Below, piece by piece: positions 16,757-25,887 of a DNA stretch of 50,075 nt. Position numbers and translations under genes: made by a program. Every line of letters begins with the position of its first letter. The first letter of the stretch is position 1. Under the pieces are notes generated by a model. The model made no database searches, was not told where the DNA came from, and was given only the letters and a program-made list of their open reading frames with translations. Source of the stretch: Prevotella sp. tc2-28 (GTDB lineage: Bacteria; Bacteroidota; Bacteroidia; Bacteroidales; Bacteroidaceae); NCBI RefSeq assembly GCF_900107705.1, contig NZ_FNRE01000019.1, positions 1 through 50,075 on the forward strand, written 5' to 3'.

Positions 16757-17644
16757 GGCGTCGACGGCTTTCGACTGAAGGATTCGCGAATGGGGGGGAA
16801 CATCATGGGTGAGCCAGATGTTTCCTCCTATTGTTGAGTGGTGGCCGATGGTGATGCGGCCCAGGATGGAGGCGTTGCTGTAGACGGTGACGTAGTCTTC
16901 GAGTATGGGGTGTCGCGGCACGTTGAGCATGTTGCCGTCGGCGTCGTATTTGAAGCTCTTTGCGCCGAGTGTCACGCCCTGGTATAGTGTGACGTGGTTG
17001 CCGATGATGGTGGTTTCGCCGATGACGACGCCTGTGCCGTGGTCGATGGCGAAGTACTCGCCGATTTGTGCGCCGGGGTGTATGTCGATGCCGGTCTTTG
17101 AGTGTGCCAGTTCGGTGATGATGCGCGGTATGACGGGCACTTTCAGCTCGTGCAGCTTGTGGGCCATGCGGTAGTGCGTCATGGTGTTCATGCTGGGGTA
17201 GCAGAAGATGACTTCGCCGTAGTTGGGTGCCGCGGGGTCGTTGTCGAACATGGCCTGCACGTCGGTGTATAGGAGTCGCTTGATTTCGGGCAGCGCGTCG
17301 ATGAACGCCATGGTGAGCCGCCCGGCCTCGCGGTAGACGTCGTCGCGCGTCTGTATGCACTCGCAGTCTTCACAGAACTGCAGTCCGTGGGCTATCTGCT
17401 TGGTCAGGAGCCGCACCAGTTCCTGCATGTGTACGCCGATGTAGTACGATCGGATGTCCTCGTCGGGCTGTCGTTTGTTGAAGTAGTCGGGGAAGATGAT
17501 GTTCTTCACCAGCGTGACGATTTGCTTCACTTTCTCCACCGACGGCAGGGGTGCCTCGGTCTGCGGCATCATGCCGCGCTCGTGGTCGCCCATGACGGAG
17601 AGCAGCCTGACGTTCTTCAGCAGTATTTCGTTCTTGTTGTCCAT
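16730..17644 (-). CDS. cysE: serine O-acetyltransferase
   Basis: This is a 304-residue enzyme that would make O-acetylserine from serine and acetyl-CoA for cysteine synthesis. The N-terminal helical domain takes up about residues 1-170. It is followed by the left-handed beta-helix hexapeptide repeats with TGIDIHPGAQIGEYFAIDHG, GVVIGETTIIG, TLYQGVTLGAKS and HPILEDYVTVYSNASILG. The catalytic His in DHGTGVVIG and HPG is visible. The ATG at 17644 is chosen; the longer frame upstream runs into the hairpin repeat array and encodes only repeat-derived peptide. The 3' end overlaps a convergent lipoprotein gene. Confidence 0.93.
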   Translation of the reverse strand: MDNKNEILLKNVRLLSVMGDHERGMMPQTEAPLPSVEKVKQIVTLVKNIIFPDYFNKRQPDEDIRSYYIGVHMQELVRLLTKQIAHGLQFCEDCECIQTRDDVYREAGRLTMAFIDALPEIKRLLYTDVQAMFDNDPAAPNYGEVIFCYPSMNTMTHYRMAHKLHELKVPVIPRIITELAHSKTGIDIHPGAQIGEYFAIDHGTGVVIGETTIIGNHVTLYQGVTLGAKSFKYDADGNMLNVPRHPILEDYVTVYSNASILGRITIGHHSTIGGNIWLTHDVPPHSRILQSKAVDASFSGGLGI

Positions 17645-17746
17645 AATGTGTTCGTTTTTTTGTTTTTGAATGCGCAAATTTACGAATATCTCATAAAAGG
17701 CGGGGCATATTTCCCGGTCTTTAACTTTTTTTTTCCTATAAAAATC

Positions 17747-17940
17747 GACCACTCGGTGCGCCGAGTGGTCCAAAAAAGACGTTGGCACGACCACTCGGTG
17801 CGCCGAGTACCGCAAAAAAGTCGTTGGCACGACCACTCGGTGCGCCGAGTACTCGCAAAAAAGTCGTTGGCACGACCACTCGGTGCGCCGAGTGATGCTC
17901 CCAATGTCTTTTTCTGGCCACTCGGGCGTCGAGTGATGGC
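17747..17940. repeat. tandem hairpin array, four good copies plus one degenerate, period 42-43 bases
   Basis: Each unit has palindrome A, ACTCGG-TGCG-CCGAGT, at 17751-17766, 17793-17808, 17835-17850 and 17878-17893; a degenerate copy is at 17917-17940. Between units lies palindrome B, GTCGT-TGGC-ACGAC, at 17820-17833 and 17863-17876 (one mismatch at 17778-17791), preceded by AAAAAA. On the minus strand palindrome B is followed by TTTTTT, so it reads as an intrinsic terminator repeated in tandem. The array lies directly after addB and before cysE, both on the minus strand. Confidence 0.85.
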
Positions 17941-17950
17941 CACAAAGTCT

Positions 17951-20605
17951 TTATCTCCTGCAAAACTGTGCATAGGGACAGCTGCGGCAGAGGGTGGCGT
18001 CGTCCGTGGGGCGGAAGTCGACGGCGGGGTTGAACAGCTCGTCGACGGTCTGGGCCAGCAGCTCGTTGAAGCGCTCGGAGTATCGCGCCACGTCGGTGAT
18101 GAGCTCCTTGCCCAACTTCAGCGTCGGGTCGTAGTCGGCGGCACCGGCATGCTGGATGAACAGCAGGGCGGGCGAGACGGCCTTGCGGCGCTGGCGGCTG
18201 ACGATGTCGGCATAGAGGATGGTCTGCAGGTAGTAGTCGCTGTGGTTGTGAACCTGCGCGGGGTCGAAGATGGCATCCACGTCGGCCATGGCCTTCAGCC
18301 GGCTGCCGCCCGTCTTGTAGTCGACCACGCGGATGCGCTCCTGCGGCGTGCCCTCGCCAACCAGGTCGAGCCGGTCGATGCGCCCGCCGATGCGCCTGCC
18401 GCCGATTTGGTCGTAGACGTCGCACTCCAGCCCCAGGATGGTGAACGGTGCCAGCCGGCGGTCAATCTCAAGCAGTTGCCTGAGATAGTGGATGATGACC
18501 TCGCGGTTGATGATGTGCAGTCCGCCAGCCGGCATGTCGGGCAACTGGCGGTGGAACGCCTCGTCAACGGCGCGCTCTATCTCCACCTTCGACTTCAGCA
18601 GATGCGCCAGCACGTCGTCCGTCACGCGGCTGGGCAACTGGTGGTAGATGATGTCGGCAGCCTCGTGGAACACGTTGCCGAACACGCGGTTGTCCAGCTC
18701 CTGCTCGTCATCGGGCACTTCCGGTTCCAGTACGCCAGCCACGTAGCGGTAGTAGAACTGCAGCTGGCAGCGCAAGTAGCGGTTGATGGCCGACGGGCTC
18801 AGCGTCTGCAGGCCGCTGTTCATCAGTGACATGACGCGCTCCGTCTTGCTCACGGCCACGGGCACCCAGCGCTCGGTCTGCTTGCCGGCCTGCAGCGTGT
18901 GCTGCGTGATGCGGTGCCCGCTCTCCACCATCATCTGCAGCATGAACCGGCTCATCTCGCCGCGCTGACCGTCCTCCGTCGAGTTGTTGTACAGCACGGT
19001 CACGTCGCCGGCGCGCTGCAGCAAACGGTGGAAATAGTAGGCGTAGATGCTCACCTTGTTCTCGACGGTGGTCAGCTGGTAAGCCTGACGGATGCTGTGC
19101 GGGATGAAAGAGCTGTCGTTCACACCCTTGGGCATGTTGCCCTCGTTGCACGACAGCAGCAGCACGTGGTCGAAGTCAAGGTTGCGCGTCTCCAGCACAC
19201 CCATGATCTGCACACCCTCGGCAGGCTCGCCGTGGAAGGGGATGCTGGACTGCTGCATCAGTTGCACCGTCAGCCGCTGCAGCGTCTGGTCGCTCACCAC
19301 GAGGTCCCCGCTGACGATGAGGCCGTCGAGCCTGTTGACCAGCGTGTAGGCCCTGAACAGCGACTCCTGGAACAGCGGGTCGTCGCTCTCGGCACCGCCC
19401 TGGCGCGCTATCTCCTTGAGCATCTGTAGCAGCGGCGCACCGTCGTCGCTGACGAAACGGGCGTAGGGATGGCGGTGGAAGGCGCGCAACAGACGCGCCG
19501 AGCGGCCGCCAACCACCAGGTCGTAGTATCGCTGGATGAACGACGCCACGGGGGTCTGCCACAGCGGATAGCCCGTGGTGACGTTCACCTTCTCCACCTC
19601 GTCGGGCAGACAGTGAATCACCGTGGGCAGCAGGCCCTCGTTGCACAGCACGATGGCGGTGCGGCGCCCGTCCTCGTAGCGGCGGTTCTCGCGCAGCCAG
19701 TTGCTGACGTAGCGGGCCTGGATGTGCTCCGTGGGCGCCGCCATGTACCGCACCGTCTTCGGTTGGCGGAACTGTCGGTAGATGTCGTCGTCGGTGATGT
19801 CCAGCTCGTTGGGGAAAGCCCCCAGATACTGGCTGATATACCGGCCGGCCTCATGCTCACCCATGTAGTAGTGGTCGAAGTCCCAGTAGAAGCGGGCCTT
19901 CCCCTCGCGCTGCAGGTGGCTGAACAGTTGCTGTTCCACACGCTGCACCAGGTTGAAGCCCACGAACAGGTAGCGGTCGTAGGGAAACGCGACGCTGCCG
20001 GCATCGGTCAGCCGGCTGCACACCTCGCGGTAGAGCGCACCCTCGTAGGCCAGTCCCTGCTCGCGCAGCCTACTGTTGAATTCGTGGTAGATGTCGGCAA
20101 AGCGGCTCCACAGTCTGAGGAAACGCTCCTTCAGCTCCGACTCGTGCTCGTCGGTGAAGTGGCTGAAGAAGCGGCGCAGCAGCTGCCGCTGCTCGTCGGT
20201 GAGGTAGCTCAGGTCGTCCAGCTCGTGGATGTCGCGCAGGTTGGCAAACACCTTGTCGGCGTCGGCCATGTTCTTGTCGATGTCGTCGAAGTCGCTGATG
20301 AGCAGCTGACCCCAGCCGTAGAACTTGTCGAGCGACTCATCCGAACCCGTCTGCTCGCAGAACGACCGGTGCAGGTCGCACACCAGCTTCACCGGGTCGG
20401 CAACATCGAGCGTACTCTGCTGCCGGAACAGTTCGCTGATGGTGATATACGCCGGACTCCACAGCGGCTCCTTTGCCGTGCGTGCCAGCCACTCGTTCAG
20501 AAACAGCGACGCGCGCTTGTTGGGGAATACCACCACCGTGCGCGACAGGTCAGTGCCATACTTGCCGATAATATCCTCGGCCACATATCTCAGAAATTCC
20601 TTCAT
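17951..20605 (-). CDS. addB: AddB-like nuclease subunit of the AddAB DNA-repair complex
   Basis: This 884-residue protein would work with AddA to resect double-strand breaks for recombination. The N-terminal half is an inactivated helicase-like region (VVVFPNKRASLFLNEWL). The C-terminal PD-(D/E)XK nuclease has GGRIDRLDLVG and VVDYKTG with D762 and K764. An iron-sulfur staple is formed by Cys 613 (YLRCQLQFYY) and Cys 873, 876 and 882 (C-x2-C-x5-C), the same spacing as in Bacillus AddB. Its ATG overlaps the addA stop codon (ATGA), so translation is coupled. The gene is G+C rich compared with the rpoD-lon region. Confidence 0.92.
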   Translation of the reverse strand: MKEFLRYVAEDIIGKYGTDLSRTVVVFPNKRASLFLNEWLARTAKEPLWSPAYITISELFRQQSTLDVADPVKLVCDLHRSFCEQTGSDESLDKFYGWGQLLISDFDDIDKNMADADKVFANLRDIHELDDLSYLTDEQRQLLRRFFSHFTDEHESELKERFLRLWSRFADIYHEFNSRLREQGLAYEGALYREVCSRLTDAGSVAFPYDRYLFVGFNLVQRVEQQLFSHLQREGKARFYWDFDHYYMGEHEAGRYISQYLGAFPNELDITDDDIYRQFRQPKTVRYMAAPTEHIQARYVSNWLRENRRYEDGRRTAIVLCNEGLLPTVIHCLPDEVEKVNVTTGYPLWQTPVASFIQRYYDLVVGGRSARLLRAFHRHPYARFVSDDGAPLLQMLKEIARQGGAESDDPLFQESLFRAYTLVNRLDGLIVSGDLVVSDQTLQRLTVQLMQQSSIPFHGEPAEGVQIMGVLETRNLDFDHVLLLSCNEGNMPKGVNDSSFIPHSIRQAYQLTTVENKVSIYAYYFHRLLQRAGDVTVLYNNSTEDGQRGEMSRFMLQMMVESGHRITQHTLQAGKQTERWVPVAVSKTERVMSLMNSGLQTLSPSAINRYLRCQLQFYYRYVAGVLEPEVPDDEQELDNRVFGNVFHEAADIIYHQLPSRVTDDVLAHLLKSKVEIERAVDEAFHRQLPDMPAGGLHIINREVIIHYLRQLLEIDRRLAPFTILGLECDVYDQIGGRRIGGRIDRLDLVGEGTPQERIRVVDYKTGGSRLKAMADVDAIFDPAQVHNHSDYYLQTILYADIVSRQRRKAVSPALLFIQHAGAADYDPTLKLGKELITDVARYSERFNELLAQTVDELFNPAVDFRPTDDATLCRSCPYAQFCRR

Positions 20606-23600
20606 AGTCTTATATTCTCACCTCTCACCTCTTCAATCTTATTACTATACACATACCACAGCCACCCCGTCACACCTGGCATGCCCATACGCCGCAGCAA
20701 CTGCATATACCCGCCGACCTGCTCGATGTACTCAGCCTTCGGACTGCCAAACTTGAAGTCGATGACGCGCGTCTCGGTGCCGTCGGTGATCACACGGTCC
20801 GGACGGCGCTCAACCACCTGGCCGTCAGCATCGGTCTGCAGGATGGTGCATTCGTTGAACACCTGCCAACGGTCGCTGTACCATTCGCTCACACGAGCGT
20901 CCTCCAGTCGCTTGCGAATCATGGACGTCAGTCGCTCGCTGGTCACGTCGTCATTGTATAGAATACCCTCCGACTGCATCTGCTGCAGGGCGCGCGGGAT
21001 GTCGGCGCTGGTGCGGATGTGCGAGAATACCTCGTGGAGCACGCTGCCCATCTTGATGTAGCTCAGCGGTGCACCCTCCTCGTCGTCACCCTCGATGAAC
21101 TCGCGGCTGCGGTTGCTCTGGCGGAACTCCGTCTTCACCGTGAAGCTCTCCATGCTGACAGGGACGGGCGTCGATGACTGCAGGAACACATTGTCCGTCG
21201 GCGCACCGGACTCCTTAGCCGCCTTCAGCGCAATGCCTTCCGCGTCGCCATATTCAAACACGATGGCTGCGTTCTCGTCCTCCATGCCGCTCACCACGCT
21301 GCCGTCGAGCGTCAGCGCGGGCAGCACGCTCTCGATGAGTGCCGACCGCGTCTTCGTGTTGCGTTGTCCTATAACATATAATGTGTGTACGGCACGGGTG
21401 AAGGCCACATAGAGCAGGTTCAGGTTGTCCACCGTGTTCTGCAGGTGCTCGTCCTTGTAGTCGTGCTCGTAGATGGTGCCCATCATCTGCTTCTCGCTGT
21501 AGTCGATGGGCGCAATGGGCAGCGCGTCGAACGGCGCCTCGTGGGGTTCGCACCACAGGATGTCGGGCATCTCAAGGCGCCAGTCGCAGAAGGGAATCAG
21601 CACGTGGCGGAACTCCAGTCCCTTCGACTTGTGTATCGTCAGGATGCGCACCCCGCCGGACTCGTCGCTCTGGATGGTCTTCCCGCTGATGGTCGATTCC
21701 CACTCGCGGACAAAGGCGTCGATATCGGTGGAATAGTCTTGCGTAAACTGGTTCAGCTGGTCGTAGAATGCGCAGAGATACGCACTCTGGTCGTTCAGGC
21801 GCTGCAAATCGAAGATGGCGTACAGACGCTCGGCCAATTCGTAGAGCGGCAACTGCAGAAGCTCCGTAGTCTGTCCGGTAAACGCGGCAGGCAGCAGGTC
21901 GTCCAAGGGTTGGTCGCGTATCAGCAAATCCTCTTCGGCACGCGTGTCGCCCAGCACCGAACGGTGATATAGCTTGGCGAGCGTGGCCTTGGCCAGAAGG
22001 TCGTCGGGATGGGTCAGCAGGTGCATGGCCTGTATCAGCAGACAGACGGAAACGGACGCGTCGAGGCGGAAGGCTTCGTCGCTGACTATACGGACGTCAG
22101 GCAAGTGGGCGGCCATGTAGTCGGCTATCTGAGGGATGAGCTTGTTGCTGCGCACAAGGATGGCTATGTCGCCCGGCGCAGCACCGCAGGCCAGCAGACT
22201 GCCTATCTCGTCGGCCAGACGCTCGAAGGTCGCCTCACGGTAGCCGTCGGCAGGCAACAGCTCGATGCTGACGCGACCCGCCGACTTGCGCTTGGCAGGC
22301 ACTTGTTGCTCCACGTCGGCGTAGGCATGGCGCAACTGGTCGGCACCCGACGGGTTCTCTTCGCTCAGCCGTTCGTACTCCTGGCGCGCGGCCTCGGTAA
22401 AGAAGGCGTTGTTGAACAGGATGATGTTGCGCTCGGAACGGTAGTTGGTCTCCAGGGGCTTCACGGTGACCATCTCCTCAGCGTTTGCAAACTCGCGGTC
22501 GATGGCGTTGAGCAGTCGCCAGTCGCCCGAGCGCCAGCGGTAGATGCTCTGCTTCACGTCGCCCACGATGAGGTTTTCGGATTGCTGGTGGCTCATGCAT
22601 TCCTGCAGCAGCAACTTGAAGTTCTGCCACTGCACCGTGCTGGTGTCCTGGAATTCGTCAATCATGATATACTCCAGCTGAGTGCCTATCTTCTCGAAGA
22701 TAAAGGGGGAGTCGCTGTCGCTGATAAGTGCATGCAACAGCTGCTGCGTGTCGCTGAGCAGGAAGCGGTTGGACTCGTCGTTCAATTGGCGAACCTTCTG
22801 CTCGATGCTGTCCAGCAGGCGCAACTGGCTGAGGTGGCGCAGCGTCAGGTCGGCCGACTGGTACAGCCGGTATTGGCGGGGGCGCTCGTCGATGGCATAG
22901 CGCAGTATCGGCATCAGGGTTGTCTCGGCCAGCATGTGTATCTGCTCGGCGTGCTCGCTCTTCTTGCCGTACCATTTCGTCGGGTCGCCCATGCAGTCGA
23001 GGGCGCGCTTGCCCACGGAACCCTCGTCCATCTGCCCGTTGCGCAACTTCAGGAAGAAACTGGCCACGCCTGTCTTACCGTAGTTCAGGTCGTCGACCGT
23101 CAGCCTTTCGCCGTCGAGGGCGTCGAAGAACGTCTCGGCAATCTCCTGCATCCGTTCACGGGCATCCTTGCGTATCTGGCGCAACTGCTCACTATAGGCC
23201 TCGATGAAGCCGGCTGTGCCTATCTTCTCCTTGAGCGACTGGCTATGTTCCTTATAATAATCGCGGAAGATGGTCTTGCCGAACTGCTTCACCTGTCCGA
23301 TGATGTTCCATGAGCGGTCGTCGCTAATCTTTTCCATGATGTAGCTCAGCAGCCACTGCAGCATCACATCTGTATGGGTGAGCGAGTCGATCAACTGGTC
23401 GACGGCTTGTTCTTCCACCTGTGTGTCGTTTAACCCGATGCGCAGGTTGGCCGTCAAATCCAGTTCGCGGGCAAGGTTGCGCAGCACACTTTGGAAGAAG
23501 GAGTCTATCGTCTCCACGCGGAAGTAGTTGTAGTTGTGAAGCAGCAGATGCAGGGCTTCTCCTGCACGGCGGCTGACCATCTGGGCGTCGAAACTGGTGT

Positions 23601-23835
23601 CTGCCATGATGCGCTGGAGGTAACTCTCGGAATCGGGCAACCCTTTCCATACGCCATAGAGTTGCGACAGAATGCGCATCTTCATTTCCTCCGTCGCCTT
23701 GTTGGTGAACGTCACGGCGAGGATGTGGCGGTAGTTCATCGGGTTTTCTACAAGTAATTTGATGTATTGAGTGGCCAGTGTGAAAGTCTTTCCGCTTCCG
23801 GCACTGGCCTTGTAAACAGTGAGGGGTTTTACCAT
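20602..23835 (-). CDS. addA: AddA-like UvrD-family helicase-nuclease
   Basis: This 1077-residue enzyme would be the motor and one nuclease of AddAB. Walker A KASAGSGKTFTLA lies near residue 9. Motif Ia is VTFTNKATEEM, the Walker B region is MIDEFQDTSTVQW, motif IV includes GDVKQSIYRWRSGDW, and motif VI is LLYVAFTRAVHTLY. A C-terminal nuclease block reads RPDRVI and VIDFKFG. The ATG at 23835 is chosen because the family begins with the Walker A within the first residues. It overlaps the DUF5686 gene by seven bases at its start and addB by four at its end, so all three form one operon. Confidence 0.93.
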   Translation of the reverse strand: MVKPLTVYKASAGSGKTFTLATQYIKLLVENPMNYRHILAVTFTNKATEEMKMRILSQLYGVWKGLPDSESYLQRIMADTSFDAQMVSRRAGEALHLLLHNYNYFRVETIDSFFQSVLRNLARELDLTANLRIGLNDTQVEEQAVDQLIDSLTHTDVMLQWLLSYIMEKISDDRSWNIIGQVKQFGKTIFRDYYKEHSQSLKEKIGTAGFIEAYSEQLRQIRKDARERMQEIAETFFDALDGERLTVDDLNYGKTGVASFFLKLRNGQMDEGSVGKRALDCMGDPTKWYGKKSEHAEQIHMLAETTLMPILRYAIDERPRQYRLYQSADLTLRHLSQLRLLDSIEQKVRQLNDESNRFLLSDTQQLLHALISDSDSPFIFEKIGTQLEYIMIDEFQDTSTVQWQNFKLLLQECMSHQQSENLIVGDVKQSIYRWRSGDWRLLNAIDREFANAEEMVTVKPLETNYRSERNIILFNNAFFTEAARQEYERLSEENPSGADQLRHAYADVEQQVPAKRKSAGRVSIELLPADGYREATFERLADEIGSLLACGAAPGDIAILVRSNKLIPQIADYMAAHLPDVRIVSDEAFRLDASVSVCLLIQAMHLLTHPDDLLAKATLAKLYHRSVLGDTRAEEDLLIRDQPLDDLLPAAFTGQTTELLQLPLYELAERLYAIFDLQRLNDQSAYLCAFYDQLNQFTQDYSTDIDAFVREWESTISGKTIQSDESGGVRILTIHKSKGLEFRHVLIPFCDWRLEMPDILWCEPHEAPFDALPIAPIDYSEKQMMGTIYEHDYKDEHLQNTVDNLNLLYVAFTRAVHTLYVIGQRNTKTRSALIESVLPALTLDGSVVSGMEDENAAIVFEYGDAEGIALKAAKESGAPTDNVFLQSSTPVPVSMESFTVKTEFRQSNRSREFIEGDDEEGAPLSYIKMGSVLHEVFSHIRTSADIPRALQQMQSEGILYNDDVTSERLTSMIRKRLEDARVSEWYSDRWQVFNECTILQTDADGQVVERRPDRVITDGTETRVIDFKFGSPKAEYIEQVGGYMQLLRRMGMPGVTGWLWYVYSNKIEEVRGENIRL

Positions 23836-25847
23836 CTTCTGAATAGTTCTATAGTGAATTTGCAACCGAAGCCTTGATGCCTGCCTCCGAGGAAATTGGC
23901 GAAAAAGCCGGTGGATAGATATCGTGTCTTGAAACCGTAGCCCAGTTCGTAGTAGGCACGGTGATGCTCAATGGAGAGTGCGCTGAGGTAGAGACGCTCG
24001 GTCTCCACGATGCGGCCAATGAGGGGTATCCAGGTGAGCGCGAGGAGAGGTGACTCGAACGAGAGATGTCCGCGGAGGTAGTAGTTGGATTCGTTGTACC
24101 AGCGGGAGTCCAGCAGTTGGAACTGACCGGTCCAGTCGTCGTCCCAACCGGTGGCAAGGTTGTTGTCGCGGAAGTTGGCGAAATCGACGAAGTAGTCGGT
24201 ACTGCGCTGTGTGTAGAAACCTGTGCCAACACGCATGTTTAACAAGCGCATGGTCTTCAGCTTCTGCTTGTAGGACATGTCAAACTCCCAGCGCTCGTAG
24301 TCAAGATTTGATTGGAAGGCACCCTTCATACCGCGCTCGTAGTTGGCGGTAAGCGTTGGACCTCTGTCCTGCCACGGCTTGAAGTGAAGTGTGAGCAGTG
24401 GGGCAAAGCTTCGGTATTCATCGGGGAATCCTATGGAGCGCATCAAATCTCTGTCTTTTGAACGACGAAGGTGATACACCAAACCTGTCATAATCTCTAC
24501 CCAATCGAAGGCTTCCACGTTGTTCACCAACTGAACATACTCGTCGCGGAACTCGGGAACCTCGAAGTTGGGACCCATCTTCGCTTGGATGTCTTCTACA
24601 AGCGAGGCGTGATTGATTCGGTTGCCGTTGGCCCAGGTAATCTCCGCATAGCCGTTGCGCTTGGGATTGTATGTCATGCGCAAAGGGGTGATGTAGTAGA
24701 ACATCTTCTGTTTGAAGTTGTAACCCATTTTGGGATTTAGCGTTAGATATCGGTGCGTGTTGAAGTTATACTGCAGACCGATGTCCAGTTTGTAGGCGAA
24801 ACCGCGGTTGCCGCTGTAGCTGAAGTAGAGCGGATTGAACAGTGGTGAGATACGCATCGACGCAGGGCCGGCATCGGCATAGGTCGAGTTGATGAGGTTG
24901 TAGCCAATTTTCTCCCATAGGAAGTCGACGATACTGCTGTGGTGCTCAGTGGTGTCAGCTTCTGCGTTTATGGTTTTCTCCTCGTTCTTGCGCTGTTCCT
25001 GGTCATAGATCTCCTCTTCTTGCAATGTTAGCGGAGTGGGACGAAGCGTCTTCATCATCTCCAAATCTTCGACATTCTCAACTGAATCGGGTAGTGTAGT
25101 CGGACAATTATAGAACGCACGTGTCATCGCACTGATGTTATTGCCGAGAAATTTGAATTTGGCTTCTGTGACGCATCGGTCGGGAAGCACAATGTTCTCG
25201 GCGGTCATATCCATTGCAGCTGTTACATTGAATGATATCATGTCGAACTCACCTTCAAAGGATACGGAGTTGATACGCCCGCTCTCGAGGTCGACAAATG
25301 CTCGCCCCTTGACAAGTTGCGTATTGTTCGTGCGTGGACGGAAGCGGACAATGAACAATGAATTGGTGATGGGGATGATGCGGTATTTGTAGAAGAAGCG
25401 ATTCCCGTAATAAAAAGGGGAAAGCATCTTGTCGGGATAGAGCGTCTCATCGTACAGGTTGGGTGTCATGTATTGTAGCATGGTGGGCATGACGGTCCTG
25501 TTATGCGGGATTGTACTGCTGAACACCTGACGGCTAAGGTCGTACTGGAAGGCGTCGCGAAATTTCATCTTATAGTATGACTCGACGACGAACTGCCTTT
25601 CTCCTTTGGCAATGCTATACATCGTGGGGACGAGGAACAGGGTGGGGTTGCGACGGTTGGTCTTGAACGTACATGCCACATATACGTTACGCTGAACACC
25701 ATTGGTGACCAATCGATGTTCCTTGGCGTAGTTCCATATACGGAAAAGCACTAAGGAGTCAACGGACGTATCGCGTGAAAAACAAATGCCAGGCATGGAA
25801 ATCAACATGCCCAGCATCAGTAATATGATGTGTAGCTTTTGTTTCAC
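23829..25847 (-). CDS. DUF5686-family outer-membrane protein, GTG start
   Basis: This is a 672-residue envelope protein with a signal peptide of about 24 residues (cleavage near CFSR). The N-terminal periplasmic part (residues 25-300) is of DUF5686 type, with SGRINSVSFEGEFDM. It is followed by an acidic linker (TLQEEEIYDQEQRKNEE) and a C-terminal outer-membrane beta-barrel (PKMGYNFKQKMFYY, LTANYERGMKGAF) that ends in an aromatic residue (FRRW). The start codon is GTG at 25847, supported by a promoter five bases upstream and by the signal peptide. Function of the family is unknown. It leads the addAB operon. Confidence 0.85.
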   Translation of the reverse strand: MKQKLHIILLMLGMLISMPGICFSRDTSVDSLVLFRIWNYAKEHRLVTNGVQRNVYVACTFKTNRRNPTLFLVPTMYSIAKGERQFVVESYYKMKFRDAFQYDLSRQVFSSTIPHNRTVMPTMLQYMTPNLYDETLYPDKMLSPFYYGNRFFYKYRIIPITNSLFIVRFRPRTNNTQLVKGRAFVDLESGRINSVSFEGEFDMISFNVTAAMDMTAENIVLPDRCVTEAKFKFLGNNISAMTRAFYNCPTTLPDSVENVEDLEMMKTLRPTPLTLQEEEIYDQEQRKNEEKTINAEADTTEHHSSIVDFLWEKIGYNLINSTYADAGPASMRISPLFNPLYFSYSGNRGFAYKLDIGLQYNFNTHRYLTLNPKMGYNFKQKMFYYITPLRMTYNPKRNGYAEITWANGNRINHASLVEDIQAKMGPNFEVPEFRDEYVQLVNNVEAFDWVEIMTGLVYHLRRSKDRDLMRSIGFPDEYRSFAPLLTLHFKPWQDRGPTLTANYERGMKGAFQSNLDYERWEFDMSYKQKLKTMRLLNMRVGTGFYTQRSTDYFVDFANFRDNNLATGWDDDWTGQFQLLDSRWYNESNYYLRGHLSFESPLLALTWIPLIGRIVETERLYLSALSIEHHRAYYELGYGFKTRYLSTGFFANFLGGRHQGFGCKFTIELFRRW

Positions 25848-25852
25848 GCCCC

Positions 25853-25883
25853 CAAAATTACAAATAATTTTCGGAGCTGCAAA
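25853..25883 (-). promoter_or_regulatory. promoter of the DUF5686-addA-addB operon
   Basis: On the minus strand TTTG (25880-25883), a 19-base spacer and TAATTTTG (25853-25860) fit the consensus. Only five bases separate it from the GTG start, so a leaderless transcript is expected. It begins just after the rpoD stop codon. Confidence 0.7.
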
Positions 25884-25887
25884 ACTT

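Noticed and set aside
17645..17836. Longer N-terminus for serine acetyltransferase
   Set aside because: The extra 64 residues are encoded by the hairpin repeats and an AT-rich leader; the family N-terminus fits the ATG at 17644.
17747..17940. Possible CRISPR array
   Set aside because: The unit is repeated throughout, including the stretch between palindromes, so there are no unique spacers.
17680..17973. 97-residue minus-strand frame with repeats SGRANDFFA and RRTEW
   Set aside because: Translation of the hairpin array; no ribosome site or start context. The 42-base period simply keeps frames open.
17387..18829. 480-residue open frame on the plus strand crossing the hairpin array
   Set aside because: It runs through the cysE antisense strand, the repeats and the addB antisense strand. 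The peptide is repeat-derived with no domain.
19469..21061. 530-residue open frame on the plus strand
   Set aside because: Antisense to addB and the end of addA; the residue composition is Val/Gln/His-rich without any recognisable motif.
22009..23313. 434-residue open frame on the plus strand
   Set aside because: Antisense shadow of addA, which has all helicase motifs. High G+C content keeps the frame open.
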